Source: Elusimicrobiota bacterium (GTDB lineage: Bacteria; Elusimicrobiota; Elusimicrobia; UBA1565; UBA9628). Taken from it: a stretch of DNA of 48,778 nt. The position numbers and the translations under genes were made by a program. The stretch lies in assembly GCA_016234805.1 (NCBI GenBank), contig JACRNU010000014.1:1-48778 (forward strand). The letters run 5' to 3'. Position 1 is the first letter of the stretch. Each line of letters begins with the position of its first letter. Under the pieces are notes generated by a model. It saw only the letters and a program-made list of their open reading frames with translations. It did not search any database and had not been told where the DNA came from. Below, in pieces: positions 7,820 to 15,258 of the stretch.

Positions 7820-9158
7820 TCCAGACCGCGTAGTCCTTCCCGTACGCGGCCAGGCTCCAGCCGGCTCCAGGGGACCAGTCGTCCGGCCCGATCTTCATGG
7901 CCACCCTGGCGTCGATGAAGGCGGCGTAGCGGCCGTTATCCGCGGCCGCGATGGAGACCCTGCTCTCCGGCCCGATCCCCGCGGACTTCCTGATCCGGAC
8001 GAGCGCCTTCAACTGGTCCTTGAGCCCCCAATCGAAGTAGTGCGGCCAATACACGCACGGGGTCCCGGGGTGGGTGAGGATGTAGGCGTAGCCCTGCATG
8101 ACCTTGTCCGAAGGGAAGGGCCAGTGGTTCTGGCCGCCGCCCCCGCCGGTGCTGGCGCCCGTGTCGTGGTTGTCCACGAAGGTCACGGCCTTGGCGGACC
8201 ACCAGCCGATGAGCCCCGGAGGCTTGCCCGCCCCGTCCCGCAGTCGCCAGTACTCCCTGGAGCCCACCGCGTGCTGGAGCACGCCCTTGGTGGTGAAGTC
8301 GAAGACATTGATCTTGCCGCCCACGGAATCGAGCCAGTCCGCCAGGGCCTGGCGGTGCCGGTCCGCGTTGTTCACGTCAAGGTCGTCCCATATCTCTCCC
8401 ACCGCGAAGGAGGGGGAAGTGGCCTCGGTGTACTCCCGGAAGTATCGGGGCGCGACCCCGCGGACATAGTCGAACCTCCACCCGTCGTAGCCGATGTCCG
8501 AGCGCAGCCAGCGCAGCCACTCCTTGACGCTGTCCTGCACGTAGGGCTTGGTGTGGTCGATGTCGCGGGCCGCGTGGTAGCCCTTGCCCGTGTCCCGGCT
8601 CCCGCGGGCGCCGGCCCACTCGTCGTCCGAGCAGACCGCGTCCGGTCCCCAATCGGGGTCCGTGAAATCGGCCCAATCCTTGGTCCCCACCCGGTGGTTG
8701 ATGACCACGTCCGCCACGGCCTTGACCCCGCCGCCATGCAGGGCCGCGACCGCGGCCTTGAGCTGCGCCGCTGTGCCATAGGCCGAATCCTGGATCAAGA
8801 GCCTGTTGGGCAGGTAGCCCTCGTCGCTCATGGCGGCCGAGGACGGAGGGAACCACACCAGGTCGAAGCCGGCTGCGGAGATCTCGGAAGCCTTGGACGC
8901 GATGACGCCCCACCAGGGCTTGACCATGTGCGACTCCCAGTGAAAGCCCTGAAGCATGACGGCCCCAGCCTGGGACCTGGGGCTCGCGGCAACGGCCGCG
9001 GCCTGCGCCGGGGACTGGGGAAGGGGAAGACCGACTCCAACGCCCTCAGCCGCGGACTTGAGATCGTCAAAGGCCTGGCCATGGGAGGCGAGGTCCTGAC
9101 CGGACCAGGCAGGGACGGCCAGGAACAGGAAAGCCGCGAATGCGATCAAGCGGAGCAC
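7812..9158 (-). CDS. Secreted alpha-amylase, glycoside hydrolase family 13
   Basis: 448 residues from a GTG at 9158. A signal peptide (LIAFAAFLFLAVPAWSG) ends near residue 20. The catalytic barrel shows the GH13 signatures in order: DVVINHR, GWRFDYVRG with nucleophile Asp230, GEIWDD with acid Glu255, and FVDNHDTG with Asp332. It would hydrolyse alpha-1,4-glucans in the periplasm or outside the cell. A small C-terminal beta domain ends YAVWTR. A TATAAT box (9165-9170) lies 6 nt before the GTG, so the message is probably leaderless. The upstream extension of the open frame is shadow sequence. Confidence 0.93.
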   Translation of the reverse strand: MLRLIAFAAFLFLAVPAWSGQDLASHGQAFDDLKSAAEGVGVGLPLPQSPAQAAAVAASPRSQAGAVMLQGFHWESHMVKPWWGVIASKASEISAAGFDLVWFPPSSAAMSDEGYLPNRLLIQDSAYGTAAQLKAAVAALHGGGVKAVADVVINHRVGTKDWADFTDPDWGPDAVCSDDEWAGARGSRDTGKGYHAARDIDHTKPYVQDSVKEWLRWLRSDIGYDGWRFDYVRGVAPRYFREYTEATSPSFAVGEIWDDLDVNNADRHRQALADWLDSVGGKINVFDFTTKGVLQHAVGSREYWRLRDGAGKPPGLIGWWSAKAVTFVDNHDTGASTGGGGGQNHWPFPSDKVMQGYAYILTHPGTPCVYWPHYFDWGLKDQLKALVRIRKSAGIGPESRVSIAAADNGRYAAFIDARVAMKIGPDDWSPGAGWSLAAYGKDYAVWTR

Positions 9159-9164
9159 GACGAT

Positions 9165-9170
9165 ATTATA
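9165..9170 (-). promoter_or_regulatory. -10 box TATAAT of a leaderless promoter for the amylase
   Basis: The hexamer is read on the minus strand and is separated from the GTG start codon by 6 nt, too short for a ribosome binding site. No -35 match was clear. Confidence 0.55.
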
Positions 9171-9204
9171 CGGCCTTTGGGCCCAGGCGCGAGGGCCCCT
9201 GGAC

Positions 9205-10719
9205 CTATGCCGCGACCGGGCCTTTTGGCCTACGGGCGAACCACCCCGCCCGCAGAGCCGCGAGCACGACGGACAGGACCGCGATGGACGCGATCCCGAA
9301 CAGGGGCAGGCCCGCGAGCGCGGCCAGGAGCGGGGCAAGGACCGAGACCGCGATGTTGTAGGCGCTGTGCGCGGCAGCCGGGGCAACGAGGCTGCCGGTC
9401 TTCAGGTACAGCAGTCCCAGCACGAGGCCGAGCACGAGCTTGAGCGCGAAGAGGTCCAAGGTGAAGCTGTGGACCGGAAGATGCACGAGGCTGAACACCA
9501 CCGAGGACAGGACGAGCGCCAGGGGAGCGGCCAGCCGCCAGCCGCGGACCTCGAACTTCTTCTTGAGCCAGGGAAGGAACTTACCGCGGAACATGACTTC
9601 CTCTCCCGTGGCCAGCACCGCGGTGGAGAGCATGGACAGGACGATCATGGCAGGGATGGACTGGAGGATGGCGGCGTAGAAGACGGTCACGGCCAGGGCT
9701 CCTCCGGCCAGGGCCAGGGGGATGAGGGGCTTGGAGGGAGCCAAGGACTTGAGCCCCTTCTTGACGGCCAGGAATCCGAGCACAGGGATGAGGATGCTGA
9801 ATCCTGACCATAACCAGGCGAACGGCACGCCGAAGGCAGGGAAGGCCTCGGTCAGGTACTTGAGCAGGGGAAAGGGCTGCAGCCCCAAGGCGCTGTCGAG
9901 CGGATCCAACGCGAACGAGGTGGCGATGGGAGAGACGATCAGGACCAGGCCGTAGAACGCGCCCCGGATGAGGTTGCGCAGGTTCGCGAGCCTGGAAGGA
10001 GGCTCCTCCCGGACCCCTGAAGAAGCAGGCTTCGAAGGCTCGGCCTTGACCGCGGTCCTGTTGCTCTGCCACCGCGCCGGGAGAAGGCGCTGGAACAGGC
10101 CGCGCTTCGCCTGAGACGCGACGACCTCGGGCATGGCTGCCGAGGCCTTCTCAGGCCGGGTCTCGCCGAAGGCCGCGCCTGATCGGGACTTGGCTTCCTC
10201 GGCCATGGACCGGAGGTCCGTGCCGGCCAGGCTGTCCCGAGCGGCCGAGAGCTTCTGGGCCGTCTCACCCGGAGGAGAGCCCTTTAGGGCACCCGCAGGA
10301 GAGTCCTTTAGGGCACCCGAGATCGGGGCAGGCCCTTCCTTGATGAGCGCGGTCTCCTCGACCGCGGACCGCTCCAGGGACGGAAGGCTCTCAAGGACCA
10401 CAGCGGTCCCGGCTTCATCCACGCGGACCGCTTCGGTCAAGGTCGGGATCTCCGGAGCCTCGGAAGACTCCGGCGCCGCGGACTGGACCACGACCGCTCC
10501 AGGCGCCGACGGCAGGAAAGAGGCGAGGGGGGAAAGAGACAGACCCGAGGGGGAGACAGGCAGGGAAGCGGGGCCGCCCACGCGGCCCAAGGGCGCGGAC
10601 ACCGGACTCACGGGCCGGGCAACGCCGGTCCTGACCACGGTCTGGCCGAGGCCCTGGGAGGGCAACGACATCGCGGCGAAGACGAGGATGGCAACGAGGA
10701 GCAATCGCGGGGATCTCAT
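9205..10719 (-). CDS. CPBP-family intramembrane metalloprotease with long low-complexity N-terminus
   Basis: 504 residues. A signal peptide (about 1-25) leads into some 200 residues rich in Ser, Pro, Ala and Glu, then about eight membrane helices. The three CPBP/Abi motifs are present in the C-terminal third: GEEVMFR (EExxxR), FSLVH (FxxxH) and HSAYN (HxxxN), the metal/glutamate centre of Rce1/CAAX-type proteases. The low-complexity part contains two tandem copies of an eight-residue unit A-L-K-G/D-S-P-x-G encoded by a dispersed 24-nt repeat. A TATCAT box 8 nt ahead of the ATG suggests a leaderless start. Substrate unknown. Confidence 0.88.
   Translation of the reverse strand: MRSPRLLLVAILVFAAMSLPSQGLGQTVVRTGVARPVSPVSAPLGRVGGPASLPVSPSGLSLSPLASFLPSAPGAVVVQSAAPESSEAPEIPTLTEAVRVDEAGTAVVLESLPSLERSAVEETALIKEGPAPISGALKDSPAGALKGSPPGETAQKLSAARDSLAGTDLRSMAEEAKSRSGAAFGETRPEKASAAMPEVVASQAKRGLFQRLLPARWQSNRTAVKAEPSKPASSGVREEPPSRLANLRNLIRGAFYGLVLIVSPIATSFALDPLDSALGLQPFPLLKYLTEAFPAFGVPFAWLWSGFSILIPVLGFLAVKKGLKSLAPSKPLIPLALAGGALAVTVFYAAILQSIPAMIVLSMLSTAVLATGEEVMFRGKFLPWLKKKFEVRGWRLAAPLALVLSSVVFSLVHLPVHSFTLDLFALKLVLGLVLGLLYLKTGSLVAPAAAHSAYNIAVSVLAPLLAALAGLPLFGIASIAVLSVVLAALRAGWFARRPKGPVAA
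10266..10313 (-). repeat. Two tandem 24-nt units of the ALKGSP dispersed repeat, in frame in the CPBP gene
   Basis: Two head-to-tail 24-nt units (10266-10289 and 10290-10313), differing at two positions. On the coding strand each unit starts GCCCTAAAGGGC or a one-base variant and is read as A-L-K-(G/D)-S-P-x-G. The same unit recurs at 13497-13544 and 19674-19697. Confidence 0.85.
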
Positions 10720-10727
10720 CTATGGAG

Positions 10728-10733
10728 ATGATA
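10728..10733 (-). promoter_or_regulatory. Possible -10 box TATCAT for the CPBP gene
   Basis: Read on the minus strand, it ends 8 nt before the ATG at 10719. The upstream spacer to the receiver gene (10720-10815) shows no other feature. Confidence 0.35.
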
Positions 10734-10815
10734 ACACGGCCGCTCATGGGACGGGATGAAACCTTAGGCCCAGGCGAGAGACGGCAATGGACCCACGGCC
10801 GGGCGGTGCGAAGGG

Positions 10816-11211
10816 CTACCGGTCGGGAAGGAGCCCCTCGAGTACGAGGAGGAGCTCGTCGGGGTGCTGGGACTTGACCACGAAGTGGTCGGGCCCGCCT
10901 TCGGCCAGGGCGTCGAGCATGCTGCCGGCCAGGCTCGTCAGGACGATGACCGGGACTTTTTTGAACGCCGGGTGGGCCTTCAGGGCGGCGCAGACCTCCG
11001 AGCCCTTGCGGTCTCCGAGGTCGTAATCGAGGATGAAGCAGTCCGGAGGGGCGTGTTCCGCCATGGGGATCACCTGCCCGCCGCCCGAGGCCTTGGTCAC
11101 GGCGTAGCCGGCCTTCGTCAGCCAAAGGCTGATGAGGGAGAGCCACTCCTCCTGGTCGTCGGCCACGAGGATCCGGCGCTTCACCTGGCCATCGGAGGCC
11201 GCCTCAGCCAC
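10816..11211 (-). CDS. Stand-alone response regulator receiver domain
   Basis: 131 residues, one receiver domain without an output domain. The acidic pair is Asp18-Asp19, the phosphorylation site is Asp62 in ILDYDLGD, the switch Thr is Thr92 (VLTS) and Lys113 completes the site. It should act through protein contacts, like CheY or Spo0F. Its start overlaps the stop of the TPR gene by 8 nt, so it is the last gene of the aminotransferase/ABC exporter operon. No sensor kinase is in the window. Confidence 0.9.
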   Translation of the reverse strand: MAEAASDGQVKRRILVADDQEEWLSLISLWLTKAGYAVTKASGGGQVIPMAEHAPPDCFILDYDLGDRKGSEVCAALKAHPAFKKVPVIVLTSLAGSMLDALAEGGPDHFVVKSQHPDELLLVLEGLLPDR

Positions 11212-11956
11212 CGAGCCTCTGGAGCATGCGTTCGGCCAGCCCCCGGTAGGACGGGTCGCGGCTCTCCGAAAGGATGCCGCGATAGATGCCGATGGCCTTG
11301 GCCTTCTGCCCGTTCTTGTAGTAGAGGAACCCCAGGATGTTCTTCATCATGGTGGGACACTCGGGGTCGAGCACCAGGCGCTCCAGGACCTCGATGACGC
11401 CCTTGGGGGTGCCCTTGCGATGCGCGCCCACGGCCGCGACGTACTCGTGGTAGCGCCGGTTCATGGGATCGCGCTTCATCGCGTACTCGATCACCCAGAG
11501 CGCCTTCTGCGGCTGGTTGAGGTTGAACGCCAGGGCCCCGGCGGCGAAAAGGGTCGGATAGGAGTAGCTGGGGTCGAGGTCCAGGACGCGCATGGCCATG
11601 GGCCCGAGACCGGGATACCTTCCACCCCCGAAGGAGCGCTCAGGGTGGTCGGAGTCGAACAAAGCATGAGCGTGGGACGCGTGATCGTGGTCCTCGTCGG
11701 CTTCCCGGGGAGCGCCGCCGGAGAACTCTTCCTCGCTGCCTCCGTAGTAGAGGAGCATCCGTATCAGGCCCAGGTCCGCGGCCAGGCGCCTCATGCCCAT
11801 GCCGAAGAGGAACGCCGACTCAAGAGCCCCGGACTCGGAGAGCTGGATGCCCACCGGATCGGCGGTGAGGGCAGCCTGACGGCGCGAGAAGACCGCGTTG
11901 AGCAGGACGCACATGCCCAGGCCCCCTGCCAGAGCCAGCGGGAGCCCCAGCCGCAT
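11204..11956 (-). CDS. TPR-like membrane-anchored protein
   Basis: 250 residues with a signal anchor (LPLALAGGLGMCVLLNAVF) followed by helical repeats such as PTLFAAGALAFNLNQPQKALWVIEYAMKRDP and NILGFLYYKNGQKAKAIGIYRGIL, typical of TPRs. A His/Asp-rich patch (EADEDHDHASHAHALFDSDH) could bind metal. ATG at 11956 overlaps the permease stop (ATGA) and has AAGGAG upstream. It is probably an accessory subunit of the ABC system before it; the exact role is unknown. Confidence 0.75.
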   Translation of the reverse strand: MRLGLPLALAGGLGMCVLLNAVFSRRQAALTADPVGIQLSESGALESAFLFGMGMRRLAADLGLIRMLLYYGGSEEEFSGGAPREADEDHDHASHAHALFDSDHPERSFGGGRYPGLGPMAMRVLDLDPSYSYPTLFAAGALAFNLNQPQKALWVIEYAMKRDPMNRRYHEYVAAVGAHRKGTPKGVIEVLERLVLDPECPTMMKNILGFLYYKNGQKAKAIGIYRGILSESRDPSYRGLAERMLQRLGG

Positions 11957-12732
11957 CAGAACTCCTTTCTCTTGAAGAGGAACGCGGCCAGGAAGAGCCA
12001 CACCGCGCAGTACCCTGCGCCATAGCCGAGCCAGGCCCCCACGGGCACGGAGACCGCCATGCCCACGGGCAGGTCCAGCTTGTCCCTGAGGTTGAAGAGC
12101 TGGAGGTCGGGGATCACCCAGGAGACGGCCTGCAGAGGCGCCATGACGATCATGGAATCGCTGCCGAACCGGCGCACCATGAGCCGGATCTCCGGGAGGA
12201 AGTGGCCGAGGCTCCACAGGATCATGGTGATGCTCAGGGCCGAGAGCGCGGACGTCGTCGACAGGGCCAGGAACAGGGCCAGGGACCCGGTGACCAGGAC
12301 CTTGAGGAAGGCGCCCCCCAGCGCCCAGAGGTAGAGGGACCTCCAGCCCCATCCCTTCACGAGGAGGATGACCAGGTGGCCGCCGGCCATGATAGCCATG
12401 GCCGCGGCCACGGAGAGCATGAGGCCGAGGTAGCGGCCGAGGAGGTAGGAGGTCCGGCCCACGGGCCGGGTCAGGATCATGTAGACCGTCTTGGTCTCCA
12501 TCTCGCGCAGGACCACGGTGGCGGCGCAGTACACGGCCCCGAAAAGGCCCATGAGTTCGATGAACCCCAGGCCGAAGTCGAGGAGCACCCTCACCTCCTG
12601 GTCGCAGGCCAGCAGGCCCAGGAGCATGCTGAGGTAGAGCACCACCCCGGCGAAGATCAGGGTCATGCCGAAGAACCGGTTGCGGAGGTTCTCCATCCAG
12701 GAGTTGAGCGCCAGGACGAGGATGGACCTCAT
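11956..12732 (-). CDS. ABC-2 type transporter permease
   Basis: 258 residues with six predicted membrane helices. The sequence REMETKTVYMILTRPVGRTSYLLGRYLG between helices is characteristic of ABC-2 permeases of the NosY/CcmB-like group. It overlaps the ATPase stop by 4 nt and pairs with it. It forms the membrane channel of an exporter whose cargo cannot be deduced; the downstream TPR and receiver genes are probably co-expressed. Confidence 0.88.
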   Translation of the reverse strand: MRSILVLALNSWMENLRNRFFGMTLIFAGVVLYLSMLLGLLACDQEVRVLLDFGLGFIELMGLFGAVYCAATVVLREMETKTVYMILTRPVGRTSYLLGRYLGLMLSVAAAMAIMAGGHLVILLVKGWGWRSLYLWALGGAFLKVLVTGSLALFLALSTTSALSALSITMILWSLGHFLPEIRLMVRRFGSDSMIVMAPLQAVSWVIPDLQLFNLRDKLDLPVGMAVSVPVGAWLGYGAGYCAVWLFLAAFLFKRKEF

Positions 12733-13481
12733 GTCAGGGGTCTCACGGTCTCGATGAACCTCTCCTCAAGGCCTCCGGCCCACTCCTTCTGCTCGAGGAC
12801 GCGCGCGAGCCGTCCCTCCTTGAGGATCCCCACCCGGTGACAGAGCTTCTCGAGCTCCGAGATGGAGTGGGAGGAGATCAGGATGGTCTTGCCCCGGCCG
12901 TTGAGCTCCTGGAGCAGATCCCGGAAATCCTTGATGGCCAGCGGGTCGAGCCCGCTGACCGGCTCGTCGAGGACGATGAGCGCGGGATCGTGCAGGATGG
13001 CCTGGGCGAGCCCCACCCGTTGGACCATGCCCTTTGAGAACTCCCCCATCCTGCGGCCCGCGGCTGAGGAGAGGCCGACTCGCTCGAGCACGGCCGCCAC
13101 GAGCCCCGGAAGCTCGGCTCGGGAGATGCCGGAGAGGCCTCCGTAGAACCGGAGGATCTCCGGGGGCGTCATGAAGCCGGGGAAGCAGGGCAGTTCAGGC
13201 AGGAACCCCAGGGAAGCCAGCGCTCTCGGGTCTCGCGGGGGCAGGCCCATGACGCGGACCTCGCCGCTCGTCGCAGACAGAAGGCCCAGCGCAAGCTTGA
13301 AGGCCGTGGTCTTGCCGCTGCCGTTCAAGCCCAGCAGTCCGAAGACCTCGCCGCGCCGGACCGAGAGGTCGAGGCCCTCTACCCCGTGCGACACCGTGGT
13401 CCGGCCCAGGTGCGAACTGACGTAGGACTTGACCACGGCCTTGAAGGTGAGCGCGGCCTCTTCAGGGGACTGGCTCGTCAT
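12729..13481 (-). CDS. ABC transporter ATP-binding protein
   Basis: About 250 residues. Walker A is GLNGSGKTT, the signature region is FSKGMVQRVGLAQAI (a degenerate LSGGQ, common in ABC-2 exporters), Walker B is LIVLDEPVSGLDP and the switch His is in ISSHS. It energises the adjacent permease. The ATG at 13481 was chosen; a GTG at 13499 would add six residues and overlap the aminotransferase stop by 8 nt, which is also plausible. Confidence 0.92.
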   Translation of the reverse strand: MTSQSPEEAALTFKAVVKSYVSSHLGRTTVSHGVEGLDLSVRRGEVFGLLGLNGSGKTTAFKLALGLLSATSGEVRVMGLPPRDPRALASLGFLPELPCFPGFMTPPEILRFYGGLSGISRAELPGLVAAVLERVGLSSAAGRRMGEFSKGMVQRVGLAQAILHDPALIVLDEPVSGLDPLAIKDFRDLLQELNGRGKTILISSHSISELEKLCHRVGILKEGRLARVLEQKEWAGGLEERFIETVRPLT

Positions 13482-13491
13482 CGGTCGGAGG

Positions 13492-14631
13492 TCAGGCACC
13501 CGCAGGAGAGCCCTTTAGGGCACCCGAAGGAGAGCCCTTTAGGGAGGCAGGGACAGGGAGGCGTTTGGCCAGGGCCTCGAACCCCGCGTCCAGGTCGGGC
13601 TTGCCGATGTGGCCCATGTGGGCGACGCGGATGATCTTTCCGGCCAGCGGACCCTGCCCTCCCGCGATGGAGATCTTCTCCTCGCGGAGGATGTCCTGGA
13701 TGAGCTTCTTGCCGTCGAGACCCGCCGGCAGGCGGAACGCCGTGAGGATGTTGCACGGATCCTTGGGAAACATCTCCAGGCCCAATGCCGATCCCTTCTC
13801 GCGCGCATAACGCGCAAGCTCGAGAGTGCGTTTCCACACGTTCTCGATGCCCTCCTCACGGATGAGCTTGAAGGCCGCGACCTGGCCCGCGACCAGGGCC
13901 ACGGCCGGGGTGAAGGGAGTCTCCCTGTCGACGATGGACTTGTCCATCGCCCTCCAATCGAAGTAGTACCGCGGGAGGGTCGCTTTCTCCACTCTGGCCC
14001 AAGCACGGTCGGAAACCGACATAAAGGAGAGCCCCGGGGCGTTCATGAGCCCCTTCTGCGAGGCCGAGAGCACCACGTCGAGACCCCACAGGTCGGTCTC
14101 AAGGGGCTCGCCGCCGAGGCCCGAGATCGCGTCCACCACAAGGACCGCCTCGGACTCGGCGCGCGCGACCGCGGAAAGGGCCTTGAGGTCGTTGACCACG
14201 CCGGTCGAGGTGTCCGTGTGCTGCACGAAGACGACCTTGGCGTCGCGGTGCGTCCTGAGCGCCGCGGCCAGACGCTCCGGAGAGGCGGCCCGGCCCCACT
14301 CTTCGCTGATGACCACGGGGTTCAAGCCATAGGCCTTCACGATCTCCACGAAGCGGTCGCCGAAGATCCCGGTGGCGTGGACCACGGCTTTGTCGCCCGG
14401 GGACAGGAGGTTGGCCACCGCACACTCCATGGCGCCCGTGCCCGAGGAGGTCAGGGCCAGGACCCGGCCCTTGGTGCGCATGCAGTACCGCAGGTCCGCG
14501 AGCAGGGTCTCGAAGAGCTTGCCGAACTCCTCGGTCCGGTGGTGGATGATCGGCTGCGAGAGCGCCCGAAGGACTTCCTCCGGCACCGGGGTCGGTCCGG
14601 GGGTCAGCAGGATAGAGGGTTTGTTCTCCAT
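13492..14631 (-). CDS. Class V aminotransferase (alanine-glyoxylate / serine-pyruvate type)
   Basis: 379 residues, PLP fold type I. TPGPTPVPEEVL opens the protein, SSGTGAMECAV binds the cofactor phosphate, Asp167 (VVDAISGLGG) contacts the pyridine nitrogen and Lys193 (SASQKGLMNAPG) forms the Schiff base. Relatives act as serine-pyruvate or alanine-glyoxylate aminotransferases. The last 16 residues are two copies of A/S-L-K-G-S-P-x-G followed by A and stop, encoded by the 24-nt dispersed repeat: the repeat has become the C-terminus. A TATAAT box 7 nt before the ATG suggests a leaderless message heading the ABC/TPR/receiver operon. Confidence 0.92.
   Translation of the reverse strand: MENKPSILLTPGPTPVPEEVLRALSQPIIHHRTEEFGKLFETLLADLRYCMRTKGRVLALTSSGTGAMECAVANLLSPGDKAVVHATGIFGDRFVEIVKAYGLNPVVISEEWGRAASPERLAAALRTHRDAKVVFVQHTDTSTGVVNDLKALSAVARAESEAVLVVDAISGLGGEPLETDLWGLDVVLSASQKGLMNAPGLSFMSVSDRAWARVEKATLPRYYFDWRAMDKSIVDRETPFTPAVALVAGQVAAFKLIREEGIENVWKRTLELARYAREKGSALGLEMFPKDPCNILTAFRLPAGLDGKKLIQDILREEKISIAGGQGPLAGKIIRVAHMGHIGKPDLDAGFEALAKRLPVPASLKGSPSGALKGSPAGA
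13497..13544 (-). repeat. Two tandem 24-nt units of the ALKGSP dispersed repeat at the aminotransferase C-terminus
   Basis: Units at 13497-13520 and 13521-13544 differ by one base. They are read in the same frame as in the CPBP gene, giving L-K-G-S-P-S-G and A-L-K-G-S-P-A-G, and are followed at once by the stop codon at 13492-13494. Confidence 0.85.
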
Positions 14632-14638
14632 GCGTGAG

Positions 14639-14644
14639 ATTATA
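14639..14644 (-). promoter_or_regulatory. -10 box TATAAT of a leaderless promoter for the aminotransferase operon
   Basis: Read on the minus strand, it ends 7 nt before the ATG at 14631. There is no room for a Shine-Dalgarno site. Confidence 0.6.
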
Positions 14645-14675
14645 CCTAGATTCGGGCCGGCTTGCGCTCCCCCGC

Positions 14676-14924
14676 TCAGGCCGGAGGTCGCCGGCGGCAG
14701 TCCCGAATGTAGGCGACCTCGATGGACGCCGAGGGAAGGATGCGGTACACGATGCGAAAGAAATCCACCACGGTCGAGCGGCAGCCGGAAAAGGACCCCA
14801 ACATGGGCGCGCCCAGCTCCGGGAACTCGCGCAGGGACTCCAGACGACGAACGATCCTGCCCAGAAGGGGCTCGGCGACGCGGTCGAGGTCCTCCTGGGC
14901 CTGCGGAAGGAGAAGGATCTTCAA
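14676..14924 (-). CDS. RelE/ParE-family toxin
   Basis: 82 residues starting at a TTG that overlaps the antitoxin stop (TTGA). The sequence begins LKILLLPQAQEDLDRV, has an RIVRRLESL helix, then STVVDFFRIVYRIL and ends in the strand IEVAYIRDCRRR, the RelE/ParE beta-sheet pattern. ParE-like members poison gyrase and RelE-like members cut mRNA on the ribosome; residues here do not decide which. It forms a two-gene unit with the upstream antitoxin. Confidence 0.8.
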   Translation of the reverse strand: MKILLLPQAQEDLDRVAEPLLGRIVRRLESLREFPELGAPMLGSFSGCRSTVVDFFRIVYRILPSASIEVAYIRDCRRRPPA

Positions 14925-15196
14925 GCGCGCGGGGCCCTGCGGCGCAGATAAGACTCCAGCGCAAGGGTCTTGCCTGCGGCTGACTCGGCGCGGGCCCTCC
15001 TGAGCCGCTTGGACCAATCCGGATAAGACATCTCGTCGCGGGTCGCCAGAAATCCCTCGTAGGCCTCGAAACTGACCAGGACGGCCGCGGCGCGGCCGCG
15101 CTGGGTGATGACGACCGGTTCCTCGGTGCGCCTCACCTGATCGACGTACCGCTTGGCCTTCGATTGCAGGTCGCTGATAGGTATGATCTTATCCAT
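14921..15196 (-). CDS. Phd/YefM-family antitoxin
   Basis: 91 residues. The N-terminus MDKIIPISDLQSKAKRYVDQV followed by EPVVITQRGRAAAVLVSFEAYEGF is the classic Phd/YefM DNA-binding and dimerisation region; the rest is a charged helix that wraps the toxin. ATG at 15196 was chosen because it starts the conserved domain and sits 7 nt after a near-consensus promoter. It is expected to neutralise the toxin and repress its own promoter. The unit lies downstream of lon, which degrades antitoxins of this kind in other bacteria. Confidence 0.88.
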   Translation of the reverse strand: MDKIIPISDLQSKAKRYVDQVRRTEEPVVITQRGRAAAVLVSFEAYEGFLATRDEMSYPDWSKRLRRARAESAAGKTLALESYLRRRAPRA

Positions 15197-15203
15197 ATAA
15201 TAA

Positions 15204-15232
15204 AGTATAAGTCCAAAGGCATATAAAGTCAA
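15204..15232 (-). promoter_or_regulatory. Near-consensus leaderless promoter of the toxin-antitoxin unit
   Basis: On the minus strand: -35 TTGACT (15227-15232), 17-bp spacer, -10 TATACT (15204-15209), then 7 nt to the ATG. The predicted start site falls on the start codon. It is strikingly AT-rich compared with its surroundings. Confidence 0.75.
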
Positions 15233-15258
15233 TAGGGCCGGACAGAGACCGCCAGTCG

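Noticed and set aside
11132-12025. Plus-strand frame opposite the TPR and permease genes
   Set aside because: It is a shadow of the minus-strand genes, with no ribosome site or recognisable domain.
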